A stretch of 64,000 nt of DNA from Ectobius pallidus (GCA_964059195.1 CAXKWD010000005.1:150255265-150319264), one strand, 5' to 3'. Counted from the first letter of the stretch, positions 1-10,105 are shown. Made by a program: numbers and translations. The notes: a model not told the origin generated them from the sequence alone.

Positions 1-366
1 AACATATTCTTTTTAAACTGTAGAAGAGTAGAAGACTTCATATTGAACATGTGAAAATATTACAAAAATAAAAGTATCAGAAAATGACTTTAAAAGTTTG
101 CATGCAGAATTATTTAGAAAAAAAAAAAAGGATCCATCTAAATATGATACCATTAATGTTACTTTCAATTATTGTCTTATAACTTCAAAACTTGGCCAGA
201 ACATTCACTGATTCATTTAGCATAGATAGAAATAATGACCCCCCCCCCAAAATGAGCAATAACTCATCCATACATCTTTATAGATTTACAGTGAACTTAT
301 TTATTTTTTCGTTCATTCATTCTTTTAGTACATCTATCCTACATTTCAAGGCAATAATTGAAATAG
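1..366. other. AT-rich flank, no gene seen
   Basis: Nothing recognisable. A poly-A run lies near 117-129 and a poly-C run near 240-249. The only open frame (192-377) is short and resembles nothing I know. Confidence 0.5.
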
Positions 367-374
367 GTTATAAC
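367..374. repeat. 8-bp target-site duplication GTTATAAC (left copy)
   Basis: GTTATAAC sits directly before the TAGGGACCGG terminus at 375. The same octamer recurs at 4289-4296 and 4968-4975. It is a perfect palindrome, and 8-bp duplications are typical of hAT-superfamily insertions. Confidence 0.85.
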
Positions 375-552
375 TAGGGACCGGATTCTTAGGTTTTTAC
401 CTATTTTTTCCTTACTTCCAAAACAAAAAGCGCTCATACACTTTTTCGAATCATGTCCATAGGATTCACCCACATTAATTCTGTGGCACCTAAAAATACC
501 TAAATGGGGTATAAAAACCTAAATATACCTAAACGGGATATAAAACCTAAAA

Positions 553-560
553 TATCGATA
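553..560. repeat. Candidate 8-bp target duplication TATCGATA of the nested transposon
   Basis: TATCGATA occurs here and again at 3562-3569, directly outside the CCTCAG/CTGAGG termini. The octamer is palindromic, so it could be read either as a direct target duplication or as the outermost part of the terminal inverted repeat. Confidence 0.6.
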
Positions 561-2190
561 CCTCAGAATTAGACTGTTACAACTCAAAATCAGTAAATTT
601 TCAGGAGAGAGAAAAAACAAAATCCTTGTTTCTTTAACATCTTCTCCTTGGTCACAAGGAGCTACTATGAACCTGTTATTTTGGGATTTATTGCATCTCA
701 TAGGCCTCTTTCAATAACGCTTAGACATATAATCCAGAACTTGATTGGTTAGAAAAAAATAACAAATTTCTGAGTTGTAACAGTGTTCCACTGAATCAAA
801 GGCAAAAAACTTCTAGTTGTGACGGTTTTTTCAGAGTTGTAACACTTTAATGTCAAGTAGAAGCTTTCCTATTCTGACTTATAACTATTTAACTAATCAT
901 ATTTTTAGTCTTTCTCCATTTATTCTATGGGAAGTGATAGGAATTGTAAGAAAGAAATAAGAATGTATAACGTGTGAAGTTCTCTGTTTTACTTGTTGCT
1001 CGAGTATTCTACAATGCTTGTAAGTTATTAATAATATATTCTTAAATAAGTTAAATTTATATAAATAATAAAATGTCTTAAACGACATTGCATTTGCTCA
1101 ATTTTAACTTCAATAGATACTTTCTTGACTTAATATCATTCAGACATCATTCATCGCCAGAGGAACAACTGTCGTGCTGTCTTGCTTCAGACGAACACTT
1201 CATATTATTGTAGAAGTCCCAGTATACACTAGGAATGACGTAGTCATGGCAAAGGCACAATAAATCTACTTTCTTGTTGGCGTCGATTTGTGGAAATTCA
1301 AAATATGCTGGTACAAGAGAGAGAATCAGCTATCTAATTCTTATATGAAGTGCCTTGAATTCTTCCTATGCAGTATAATTGTTTTTTTTTTACAAAAATG
1401 TGAATGGTTGATTCTTAGAAAATGGAGAACTTTTAAGTTCATCCAAACTACAGTCTGCCCCATACATTCTGACAGTGCTTTGAAGTTGTGTATGTCTTTG
1501 GTGTCCATCTCAATGACAGAATATGACTTTCCATTTTTCTTTGCCATTCTGATAAGCGTAATCCAATGGTGAGGATGTGCAATTGGTGTATCTGTTTTTC
1601 TGTTTGCTTTCAATACTCTCTTTTTCTATGGAAATTGTAGCATGCACGGAGTCATTTTCGTTGTGTGAATGCCCAATGACAAAATATTTCACAGTGATAG
1701 TGTTGATGCCTTCTATCAATCTGACTGCATATAGAAAAGAGGGATGTTAGATGCCTGTTTTTATTCTGACTGATACAATTATTGGCAACTCCAGCATCTC
1801 TCACTTCTTCTAAAAATTTTAGAAGGAAACAGGCAATTTCATTGGCTCCCCGTTTAGCTATCCCTTCGTGCCAGAAGAAAAATGTGACTTCAGTGCTCAC
1901 TAAGTCGAAGACTGTGAAATTATAACAGGAGAGCTTCCGTTTATAATACAAAGCAGACACTTTACTGCATGGTGTTGGAAGAACTGCTTGTAAGTCAAAT
2001 GCAAAAACACCACTTTTTCCATCACTTCTTTTACATGCCTCAATATCTGAAGTTTTCTCTTCTGTACATTTTTCTTTTTCTAATATGTCTTTTGTACTTA
2101 TCTTGAATCTCGCTTCTTTCTTCAGATCTTCAGATGCATTGATCTTTTTTTGGAAAGAAAAAATTTAAATTTAAATTGAAAATATGTGAA

Positions 2191-2306
2191 TAAAAAGATG
2201 GGTGTAAAGAATTGGAAAAGACAGGCTCAGGAAAGAGATGCATGGAAGAAGATTGTGAAGGAGGCCAAAGCACATCAAGGGCTGTAGAGCCAAGAAAGAA
2301 GAAGAA
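2191..2306 (+). mobile_element. LINE 3' end inserted in the transposase gene
   Basis: The plus strand encodes a LINE C-terminus, NWKRQAQERDAWKKIVKEA followed by KAHQGL and a stop, then a GAA-rich tail. The pentamer GTGAA flanks both sides (2186-2190 and 2307-2311), a plausible short target duplication. It interrupts the host gene between the KLH and FNLNFFFPKKDQC parts of its reading frame. It is strongly 5' truncated, as is usual for target-primed reverse transcription. Confidence 0.75.
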
Positions 2307-2690
2307 GTGAAGCTTTGCAGCAGACTTTCCTTCAGCTATGCATTTCTCTTTGCACATTTGGTACAGTTTAGTTATATTTAGATCACCTTCTAAGCACTCT
2401 TTCTTAAACCTAGATCTACAGTAATGTGATTCTACCCTGGGTAAAGAATCTATGAGAGCTATAATGTCATCTGTCATATTATGCTGAGGTATTTTATGGT
2501 TCTTCTTGTGTTTCCCTCGTCTGTCTTTAACTATTGTCCCTTCATTAGTAATTTTGTCCCATGTTGTGCTGACATAACGACTACTAACACTAAGTGTAGC
2601 TAAGAATATTGTTTTGTAAACTCGTACCATTACTTCATTAAAATAGAAATAATAGATTAAATTACTTAAACGGGTACTTCCTTTTCCTCA

Positions 2691-2864
2691 TCAAATGGAA
2701 TTATAGGTAGCAGGGTTGTGTATTGCTTGTGTTGTCCATGTCCATTATCATCATCATTATCATCAGACGTGGAAGAATCAAATGGAATTATAGGTAGCAG
2801 GGTTGTGTATTGCTTGTGTTGTCCATGTCCATTATCATCATCATTATCATCAGACGTGGAAGAA
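2691..2864. repeat. Exact 87-bp tandem duplication inside the transposase exon
   Basis: Units 2691-2777 and 2778-2864 appear identical by eye. Eighty-seven bases is 29 codons, so the minus-strand frame is preserved and the Asp/Asn-rich segment is simply doubled. Perfect identity in an otherwise decayed gene suggests a recent slippage or unequal-exchange event. Confidence 0.9.
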
Positions 2865-3959
2865 TAATCCCAATTGGGATTTTTGACTGAGGCATCAGAA
2901 TTTTCCAGTATATTTTCATTTGCTTTAAAGATACTTGAAGCAGACTACAATGCAAAGAGAACACCTTACAGTTTTATCAAAGTATCAGCAAAATATTATT
3001 AAATTAAATATTGCAAGTATAAAATACAAAACAATGTAGGCCTACTTACCAATCTACTTTCAGCTGAGATTAAGGGTGTGTCTTCTTCTTCTTTCATAAG
3101 ACATAACTCTACAATACGTTTAGACCTTTTGGACATTACTGTATTATGATTCACAATAGATTGCTTATACAATCGCCATAACACTCACATAATACTGTAT
3201 ATACAAGAACTTTGACAATGCAGAAAAAGGCATATTGAAATAAAATATTACAGTCTTACTAACACCTCACAACCGAGATTCTCATTGAATAATGTTGCAA
3301 AACTGTTGCAACTCAAAATATAACAGTTCCATTTAACATCATACAGAGCGTAAAGTGTTACAACTTAAAATGATACAGTGTTGCATGGAGCAGCTACTCA
3401 AGATATTGTCAGTGTCAAACTGAATCATCCCAATTAAAAAATTAAGGGTTCAATTTTAAGGTGTAACACTCTAACAGTGCATAGAACAAATAGTTCCTCA
3501 TTTAGTAGTGGTCATAACTCAAAATCGAAGTTTTTTGAGTTGTAACACTTTTGTACTGAGGTATCGATATATAATTTAGGCTACTTTTTTTGTCATTTTT
3601 GTTTGTCAGTTGAGAAATCGATATTTTGCGGAGAGACAATAACTTTGTCGGGTTGAAATTAATACCACCAGCGTTTCGTTCAACCCGTTGTCGTCTAGGA
3701 TGAACAGTATCTAGAGACGAAGTGTAAGGGTGTCGGCGTATTCCTTTTAAAATATTCGTGTGAACAACTATTGTTGCCGTGTATGGACAAGGATAAAGAT
3801 TTCTGTGTTTTAAAGCGCTTGTTTGCCTTTAGTACTGCCTGTTATTCATACTGAGTGGTCACACTGTGAGTTTTAAGAAAAAGTGTTAATTATGTCGAAA
3901 CAAATGAAATTGACTTTATTACGGCAGTCGATTGGCGATGACCTGAATTTAATCTTTTT

Positions 3960-4031
3960 CCCCTTCTTCTACTTCTTCTTCTTATTTTCCCCTTCCTCTT
4001 CTTCTTCTTCTTCTTCTTCTTCTTCTTCTGA
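3960..4031. repeat. (CTT)n microsatellite
   Basis: An imperfect then perfect CTT array in the right half of the outer hAT-like element. Confidence 0.9.
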
Positions 4032-4288
4032 GGTTATTTTATGACGTTGCACCCCGCGGGTTTCTACATCTGCTCTGTCCTAAATCAAGTTTACACAAAT
4101 TTAAGTCAATTTAGTTAAGTTAAACTTTACAAGTATTATGTATTGAATCCTATGTAGCATATTCAAATTCAATAAACCAATTATTCTACCCGAAAACGAT
4201 ATTTTGGACAAAAAACCTAAAGAAAAACTATTTCACCTAATGGAAAACCTAAAACAGTGTTTTTAAAAACCTAAAAATCCGGTCCCTA

Positions 4289-4296
4289 GTTATAAC
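4289..4296. repeat. Shared target-site duplication GTTATAAC (middle copy)
   Basis: This octamer serves as the right duplication of the 375-4288 element and the left duplication of the 4297-4967 element. Confidence 0.85.
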
Positions 4297-4967
4297 CAGG
4301 GCCCGGATTATGATGAATTCTGATAAGTTGTTTAAAAAATGACCTATAAAATGACCCTGAATTTTAAAGAAAATGACTTAATAATTACAAAGAATGACCT
4401 AAAAACTTATATTTTATTTATAAAAATTATTATTGTTCACACAAAGGTATAGACCTATAAAATGACCCTAAATTTTTAAGAAAATGACTTAATAATTACA
4501 AAGAATGACCTAAAAACTCATATTTTATTTATAAAAATTATTATTGTGCACACAAAGGTATAGACTAATTTGAACATAAAACATAATTCTAAAAACTGTA
4601 AATGTAGAAAGGATATCGTAAGTCTAAAAGCTTTGTTCTTGAATGAAACATTTGAGAAGAAAAATAAGAAAATTGTTTTTAAAGTAGATTCTACAACAAT
4701 GTTGCATTATAGTAACCTAGTCATATATTTAAAGTAAATGCATAAAAATGACAAAGTAAGGAAGCAAATGACACGAAAATGACAAAATAATAACCTAAAA
4801 GTGAAATAAATGCCCTAAAAATATAAAATTCCATAAAATTACAAAAAAATGACCTAATAAAAATGCATTTCTATAATCTAGAGGCCATGATTAGGATTTA
4901 TCTACAAGTTGGCAATGTTTAGGCAGCATCAATAAAAAGATGACACGTCATTAGAATCCCGGCCCTG
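4297..4967. mobile_element. hAT-like non-autonomous DNA transposon (family B), back to back with the previous one
   Basis: The left terminus is CAGGGCCCGGATTATGATGA and the right terminus AATCCCGGCCCTG. The flanks are GTTATAAC at 4289-4296 and 4968-4975. No coding capacity; the interior is rich in AAATGACCTAAAA-type motifs and contains a 111-bp tandem duplication (4341-4451 and 4452-4563). The right end, with TGACACGTCATTAGAATCC, matches the element at 33626-34184 closely, so both belong to one family. Confidence 0.85.
4341..4563. repeat. 111-bp tandem duplication inside the family B element
   Basis: Two adjacent near-identical units both start GACCTATAAAATGACCCT and end near CACAAAGGTATA; only a few bases differ. 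This looks like local amplification within the MITE. Confidence 0.85.
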
Positions 4968-4975
4968 GTTATAAC

Positions 4976-5352
4976 AATATTGCTTACTTAAAAATTGAAG
5001 TATTCTAATAAACCTTAAGCATCAAACTTCCCAAATTTATGTTTACAACATTTATTTTGAAACACATTAAATAAACAATAATAAAAAATAACTAAAATAG
5101 CCTATAGAAACGGCGACTTTTATACCACCTCCATTATAGTTCGGATTCCACTAAAAAGTAGTACCTCATTTTGGTAAAGTGTAATCCAAATAATGTCTAT
5201 TTCGGAAAAAAATTAAAAATCCCCTATATCTAAAAGGAACATAAGAAAATATGGGCCTATAACAGTCGACATTAACAGGAACTGTTTAGCTGTTGTATTA
5301 GAAACATTGTAAGGAAGAGGATTTAGTGGTAGAACAAGAAGACATATGAGTA
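4976..5352. other. AT-rich stretch, nothing seen
   Basis: No repeat family or coding sequence recognised. Confidence 0.4.
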
Positions 5353-5510
5353 ATAGCCTATTTAGGTACCGAACGGGATGGAACCCCGTGACCGGCCAAT
5401 TTGACTTTTTTTTCATGGTTTCCTCAGATGTAAAGGCAAATGCCGGATTGGAAATTACGTACCATGACTCATCGTCGCTATTTCATCCTGTCTCAATTCC
5501 ATTAAAAATT
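5353..5510 (+). mobile_element. tRNA-derived SINE, 5' truncated
   Basis: The segment starts with a degenerate B-box (GGGATGGAACCCC) followed by CGGCCAATTT, a T-run, then the body GGTTTCCTCAGATGTAAAGG and CAAATGCCGGATT. The same body occurs in reverse orientation at 6062-6235, which identifies the family. The A-box half of the head is missing. Confidence 0.6.
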
Positions 5511-6040
5511 AACAAAAATTAAATTAACAAGCCAAAACACTTCAACAATAGCAAACAGATGCACGTCAATACTCATATGGCCTACTTTGGTATGCCCAAA
5601 GAATCCGACTCTTGTTATGACCTCAATACCTGCACATACCGATTTAACTCTTAAAATGCACGAGACTGCTTTCCTCACACAATGTAGAAATTTATGTCGA
5701 ACTGCATAGAAAACAATTAACCCAATGATTAGGCTAATTAGTTTATATCTTGTACTTCAGCCTATTCTTAAATATTTCTTCCAATTTCTTTTCCACTATT
5801 TTGTTTCAATTTACTGTAACTTATAGGACACATTATGAATTCAAGGGTTAAGAAGATTTGCAAAAGTGTTACCACGTCGAAACCATTCAAGTTTTTTTTT
5901 CCAACTGTATTTATATTTATTTTAGCCACAAGGCCATATTAGGAGTTTGGGATTTATGTCTATACAGTAGGGTAGGCCATGGAACTATTGATTGACAATT
6001 ATTTTCTATTGTTAGTGTATTTTATGAATAAATTTCAACT
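5511..6040. other. AT-rich stretch, nothing seen
   Basis: No gene or repeat family recognised. Confidence 0.4.
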
Positions 6041-6061
6041 GATAATTTAAATTGCTAAGAT

Positions 6062-6236
6062 ACAGGATGAAATGGTGAGGATGATTCAGGGTATGTAAAT
6101 ATCCAATTCGGCATTTGCCTTTGCGCCTGGCCAAACCAAGAAAAAACCCATGCTAAATTGGCCGGACACGGGATTTGAACCTGGGATTTCCCGATGGCGA
6201 GTCCAAGACGTTATCAATTCTGCCATCTCGCTCGAT
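6062..6236 (-). mobile_element. tRNA-derived SINE
   Basis: On the minus strand the head reads GCGAGATGGCAGAATTGATA (A-box side), then GGTTCAAATCCCG as a clear B-box, then CGGCCAATTTAGCATGGG and the GGCAAATGCCGAATTGG body, ending near GGATGAAATGG. A GATAATTTAAA-like sequence upstream (about 6039) and GATAATTAAAA after 6233 form a possible target duplication. SINEs are transcribed by Pol III from these internal boxes and moved by LINE machinery. Confidence 0.7.
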
Positions 6237-6312
6237 AATTAAAATATTGTTGTTGAAGAAGTTCTTTGTCCTTCATAGGCCTAAGGTGCTCTTAATTCAT
6301 CTTAGTAAAAAC

Positions 6313-6322
6313 TTATTATTAC

Positions 6323-6389
<67 letters not shown>

Positions 6390-6391
6390 TT
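6313..6391. repeat. (ATT)n microsatellite
   Basis: About 25 ATT units. Translation gives a poly-leucine frame that is not a gene. Confidence 0.95.
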
Positions 6392-8061
6392 ACATGCGGT
6401 AAACCAAGTTAAATTTGGTGCATGACAAATTATAATGTAGTTTTTATTCACTTTCGTGTAAGGTGTAATGTGACCCTATAAAACTACACTATCATTTATT
6501 GACGTTTTATATAAATACCGATATTTTCGGATTAGTGAATAAAAAAAGGTGAAAAGCAATGCAATCTTGTTGTGGAAGCGGTGGAGTTGGGAGAATGAGA
6601 AAATTACGGGGTTGAGGTACTTGGATTCTGACCATGACGAAGTATGAAACGCCGATAAAAGAAGTTGAGGTTTTGAGGGTGGGTGGCGACCGTGAGCGGC
6701 TAAGTACATGTTTGCTGCAAGTGTCAGGGATCTCCAAGAAACATATCCATGGTGGGCTGTCAAATTGCGGAAATCCAGGTCAGGCTTCCTGATATTGCCA
6801 TTTTTTTGTGGAACACTCGGTGTGGGAACATTGGTCATAACATCCTCTCAAGTATAAGAATGTTCTATAAAATCGGTGTAGCCTACAGTTTGATTAAGCT
6901 TCAGATATGATATATTTTGTATTATTTTATAAACCAGTACTAAACACTTATTATATTGTCATAGAAAATTTAACGGGTAATTTTCAAGTTATCGGAAAAT
7001 ATAAATGACGAATGACGCAGTCACGAGGGTTCTGCCTAGGAAATTTCGAAAATGGGTTGAAATTGTAAAACACGTTTATTGCTGAGCACCCATAATATAT
7101 AAATTATAATCTCAAACATTTTAAGAGGAAAATAACTTTAAATTTGATTTGTTTTTCAATGTTTCAATCCAATTTATTTCTATAATTTTTTCTGCTTTTT
7201 GTAATTCTATATAAACCACTTGTTAATGATGCAAAATTATTTTATATACATTTTACTCATACATTTATAATTTTCGTTTGTAGTATACTGTGCATTGATA
7301 CATAATTAGATTTATATTAATCTATTATACCCCTTAACACGAGCTTTGCTCCATCTAGGGGCATACCTTACATTTTTTAATGCTAAATTATAAATAGTAT
7401 TTTCTGTTGGTTTTTGTTTTTACTTGTACTAAATGTTGAAATAATGTAAATAATGAAATGGAATAATGTATGTAACAATAATCTTCAAACTTCAAAACTA
7501 AAAAAAAAAAATATATACAGTATATATAAAAAATATAATAATAAATAAATAAATCTACTAGTTTGCGTTTATAATTCGCAATCCTATTTCATGACTAAAA
7601 TGGAAGAAATAATTAATAAAATCCATTTACTAGCGAATATTCTGCAATTGAATTATATGAATGCTAGTAGTTCTGTAAACAGCAGCCCTCGCGTCCAAAA
7701 ATATCTAAGACCTGCTCTTCACCTTGAAACAGGATAAAAAAATAAAAATCCTTACACATATTTAAGATTTTTTTTTTCTTTTCATTTTGCTCTTTGCCTC
7801 TCTTCCTTTTTCACTCTGCTCTCTTTGAACATGACCCGAGCACGAGCAACCTTGATCATTTGGGTGTATTTTTTTTAAATATTATATTTATATTATATTA
7901 TGTATCAAAACTTCATGTATCAAAAATTGTAATTTTTGTGCATTATTTACCTTTTTTCTAGAGTAGAAAATTTTTAACCTGGATTTATTTTATTTGAAAT
8001 TTTGTAACATTAAAATTGAAATTAAACTTAAAAAATATACTTAAGTCCTCAACAATTGCTG
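6392..8061. other. AT-rich stretch without a recognised gene
   Basis: A 120-codon minus-strand frame at 6476-6838 overlaps a second frame and resembles nothing I know. Around 7325-7490 the motif CCCCTTAACACGAGC...CTAGGGGCATACC recalls a LINE 3' UTR, but no coding part is attached. Confidence 0.4.
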
Positions 8062-8137
8062 TGTAAGCTATAACCCTAACATGGCAAAATAGGGTTCATA
8101 AAGATTTGGAAACACAATAAATAAATAAATAATTAAG
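8062..8137 (+). mobile_element. LINE 3' tail fragment
   Basis: CTATAACCCTAACATGGCAA, then AATAGGGTTCATAAAGATTTGG and an (AAATA)n tail. The same tail, with AACC/TAATATGCCA and GGTAAAATA, ends the LINE fragments at 31627-31710 and 36187-36258 and appears reversed near 50975-51030. Confidence 0.5.
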
Positions 8138-8450
8138 TCCAAAACACTTTTCAACCATCATGTATGACATTGAGAAATTTAACATTTAGAATAGCATAAT
8201 GAATGTTATCATTTTCAATGTTTATCAAACTGAGTCTACTTAACAATCATATACAAATATGCGTAACTAAAAGTGTATTTTTATGTGATGGAAATTAATG
8301 TTGGTAGAAATGGATTTTCTTAAACACTAGTGCGATAATTTGCAATTTTTATTTCGTGTGGCTATGTTTAATTCAAGCAGTCTAAAACATTATTTACGTT
8401 ATTGAAGCTTGTAGTGACATCATGTTATTGGACCTTTCTTAAAGAATTAT

Positions 8451-8800
8451 TCACTTTCGTGAGGTAATAATGTATTTATTGTTACCGGTACGCATATTAT
8501 CACAGAGAGGAAGTCCAATGACTCGATTGAGGATCGGAAGCAACCAGCATGGTTCTGTGGCTTTCTTGTTCTCCTGCGGGCTCACCACCGTACAGCGCCA
8601 CTGCTCCATCAATTCGCAATTCATCATCAGCCAGAAATCAATCACTGTCTCGATATCCTTCCAGCAAAAGAAAGGCGGAGTTGTACCACCGACACTCTCA
8701 CGGAACTATCACTTCTTCATGCGATATGTATTTAGGCCTTCTCTTATTGCATAGCAAGTGTACGCGAAAAGAAAAATTTTTGTATCAGGTTTCTACGTAA
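8451..8800. other. GC-richer segment with three overlapping open frames, unidentified
   Basis: Base composition rises above the surroundings and frames stay open on both strands (plus 8470-8754 and 8549-8800; minus 8451-8645). No known motif is visible in any of them. It could be an exon relic, a LINE fragment or chance. I do not call a gene. Confidence 0.25.
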
Positions 8801-8814
8801 GAAGATGATGAAGA

Positions 8815-8870
8815 TAGATATATATATACATACATACATATACTATATATATACATATATACTATATATA
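8815..8870. repeat. TA/CATA-rich low-complexity tract
   Basis: Alternating TATA and CATA units. They resume after the MITE at 9203-9233, so the MITE inserted inside this tract. Confidence 0.8.
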
Positions 8871-9202
8871 CATAGGCGTACCGGGGGGGGTTTTGGGGGT
8901 TTGAACCCCCCCCCCCATTGATTAAAAAAAGGAAAATTGTATAATTTTTTTAAGTCTGCCCATAAATTACTTAATACAAGTATAAAGCGTGGGAAGCTTA
9001 AAACTCGTTATTTTGCGTCTTAATTTTTAAAATTTTCCGGGGGAGGACCCTCGGAAGCTTAAAACTCGTTATTTTGCATCTTAATTTTTTAAATTTTCCG
9101 GGGGAGGACCCCCGGATCCCCCTCTCCCTGAGGGGTATTCCATACCCCCCAGACCCCGCGGATGTTATAACCCCCCATATGGTCGGTCTGGTTACGCCTA
9201 TG
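8871..9202 (-). mobile_element. hAT-like MITE (family C, CATAGGCGTAACC), reverse orientation
   Basis: The ends are CATAGGCGTACC and GGTTACGCCTATG. The flanking 8-mers are similar (TATATATA and TATATGTA). The interior has long G and C runs around GTTTGAACCCC, a TAAAACTCGTTATTTTGC segment present twice, and CCGGGGGAGGACCC. The same family occurs at 18300-18615 and 20088-20363, where the 8-bp duplications are perfect. There is no coding capacity. Confidence 0.8.
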
Positions 9203-9233
9203 TATATGTATATACATATATATATATATATAC

Positions 9234-9650
9234 AGGGATTTGGGCCTAAGAGATATGAAAATGAGGACTGGAGAAAACTGCTTAACGACGAGCTTCATGA
9301 CCTGTATTCTTCACCTAATATAGTAAGGGTAATTAAATAACGGAGGATGAAATGGACTTGACAAGTTGCGCGCATGGGAGAGGAAAGATATATCTCAAAA
9401 GTATTGACTGAGAGACCCGAAGGGAAAAGACCACTTGGAAGACCTAGATGTAGGTGGGAGGACAATAGGCCTATTATGATAGATTTAAGGGAAGTAGGAT
9501 TTGCGAGGTAATGATTGGATGGAGTTAGCACAGACTAGGGTTGAATGGCGGGCTCAGATAAGCGCGGCAATGAATCTTCGGGTTCCATAAAATAGATAAT
9601 ATTCCTTAGCTTGCTGCGAAATTATATATTGTCATTGAGTAAGTGAGTAA
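9234..9650 (+). pseudogene. LINE ORF2 C-terminus and 3' UTR
   Basis: The plus strand encodes FGPKRYENEDWRKLLNDELH then DLYSSPNIVRVIK, followed after stops by RPEGKRPLGRPRCRWEDN, DLREVGFAR and a tail reading like AAMNLRVP with frame breaks. This is the same LINE C-terminus found at 37041-37320, 56012-56205 and 58060-58200. It ends in an AT-rich 3' tail with CATTGAGTAAGTGAGTAAG. It is 5' truncated and non-functional. Clade assignment (RTE- or Jockey-like) is uncertain. Confidence 0.75.
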
Positions 9651-9659
9651 GTATACACA

Positions 9660-10040
9660 CAGGGTGTAACAAAAAGGTAGGCCAGAACTTTGGGGAAACA
9701 TTCCTTGTATATAGAGGGTGAAATTATGTTACATGAACACATGTTTTACTTCCTTTACATCTACATCTGCACCACTTAGCAGAATACTCGAAAAACAGAA
9801 CTGTAGAGAACAACAAATCATGTGAAATGGTACTCAAAAACAGGAACTTTTGGGTAATGGAACATCAGATGAAATATTCCAAACGTTTTTCGTTAGGACG
9901 GATACATCCGTCAACCCGCCGTCGCATGGACTCCCTGATGCGCTGATGTATCCCTGGAGTATTTCGTATTATCTGGCAGCCTTGCAGAGTGCGAGCACGA
10001 GACTCTCTACATTTTTCACAGGTGCTGCATACACAAGAGT
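9660..10040 (-). pseudogene. Possible mariner-like transposase C-terminus and 3' end
   Basis: On the minus strand a frame ends IRESMRRRVDGCIRPNEKRL then EYFI and stop (stop at 9865), resembling the last residues of insect mariner-type transposases of the RR..CI...G.H.E kind. About 200 bases later comes GTTACACCCTGTGTG, which looks like a terminal repeat end. The other end is not found, because the frame runs into the AAT array at 10042. Assignment is weak. Confidence 0.35.
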
Positions 10041-10041
10041 T

Positions 10042-10105
<64 letters not shown>

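Larger units (their letters stand above)
1147..3136 (-). pseudogene. Decayed transposase-like gene (SDNC/QNKN, RNase H-like family) of the nested transposon
   Basis: Reading leftwards from ATG at 3136, exon 1 (MSKRSKRIVELCLMK...) ends at a GTAAGT donor near 3049. Exon 2 starts after a TTGTAG acceptor near 2947 and holds an acidic Asp/Asn-rich stretch encoded twice by an 87-bp tandem repeat. Exon 3 (from about 2632) carries PRVESHYCR, a YQMCKEKC segment and PKKDQC. Then follow FDLQAVLPTP (about 1971-1999), YYKRKLSCYNFTVFDL, RGANEI, NNCISQNKNR, GHSHNENDSVHATI, a W..LI..AKK segment, and a C-terminus ending SSGDE with a stop at 1147. This motif order matches a family of transposon-encoded arthropod proteins with an RNase H-like core (DUF7869-type, from memory). 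The copy is broken: a LINE insertion at 2191-2306, frame shifts near 2120, 1735 and 1610, and Asn where the family usually has the Asp of SDNC. Confidence 0.7.
561..3561 (-). mobile_element. 3.0-kb DNA transposon with an unusual transposase-like gene, nested in the hAT-like element
   Basis: The ends are inverted: the left begins CCTCAG and reaches GTTACAACTCAAAA by 575-588, and the right end is its reverse complement (TTTTGAGTTGTAAC, then CTGAGG at 3556-3561). TATCGATA flanks both sides. The motif GTTACAACTCA or close variants recur subterminally in both orientations (near 771, 813, 831, 3300, 3356, 3457, 3512 and 3534), as expected for transposase-binding sites. The interior holds one minus-strand gene remnant (see 1147-3136) that is not a hAT transposase. 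I cannot assign the superfamily. KDZ-type or another group with RNase H-like transposases are possibilities, not conclusions. The copy is dead. Confidence 0.75.
375..4288. mobile_element. hAT-like non-autonomous DNA transposon (family A), split by a nested element
   Basis: The termini are TAGGGACCGGATT on the left and its inverted counterpart AATCCGGTCCCTA on the right, flanked by perfect 8-bp direct repeats GTTATAAC. These are the hallmarks of a hAT-type insertion. Without the nested transposon at 561-3561 and one copy of its target duplication, the outer element is about 0.9 kb, close to the related elements at 49791-50531 and 54863-55614. The outer sequence shows no coding capacity and is full of reiterated ACCTAAA/CCTAAA motifs that match its own subterminal sequence. 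A (CTT)n array lies at about 3960-4031. I infer a MITE-like element mobilised by a transposase encoded elsewhere. Confidence 0.85.

Noticed and set aside
375..4288. hAT-ended element encoding its own transposase
   Set aside because: The gene lies inside a second set of inverted ends (561-3561) with its own flanking duplication, so it belongs to a nested element.
6175..6402. 75-codon frame ending in poly-leucine
   Set aside because: It is the translation of an (ATT)n microsatellite next to a SINE head.
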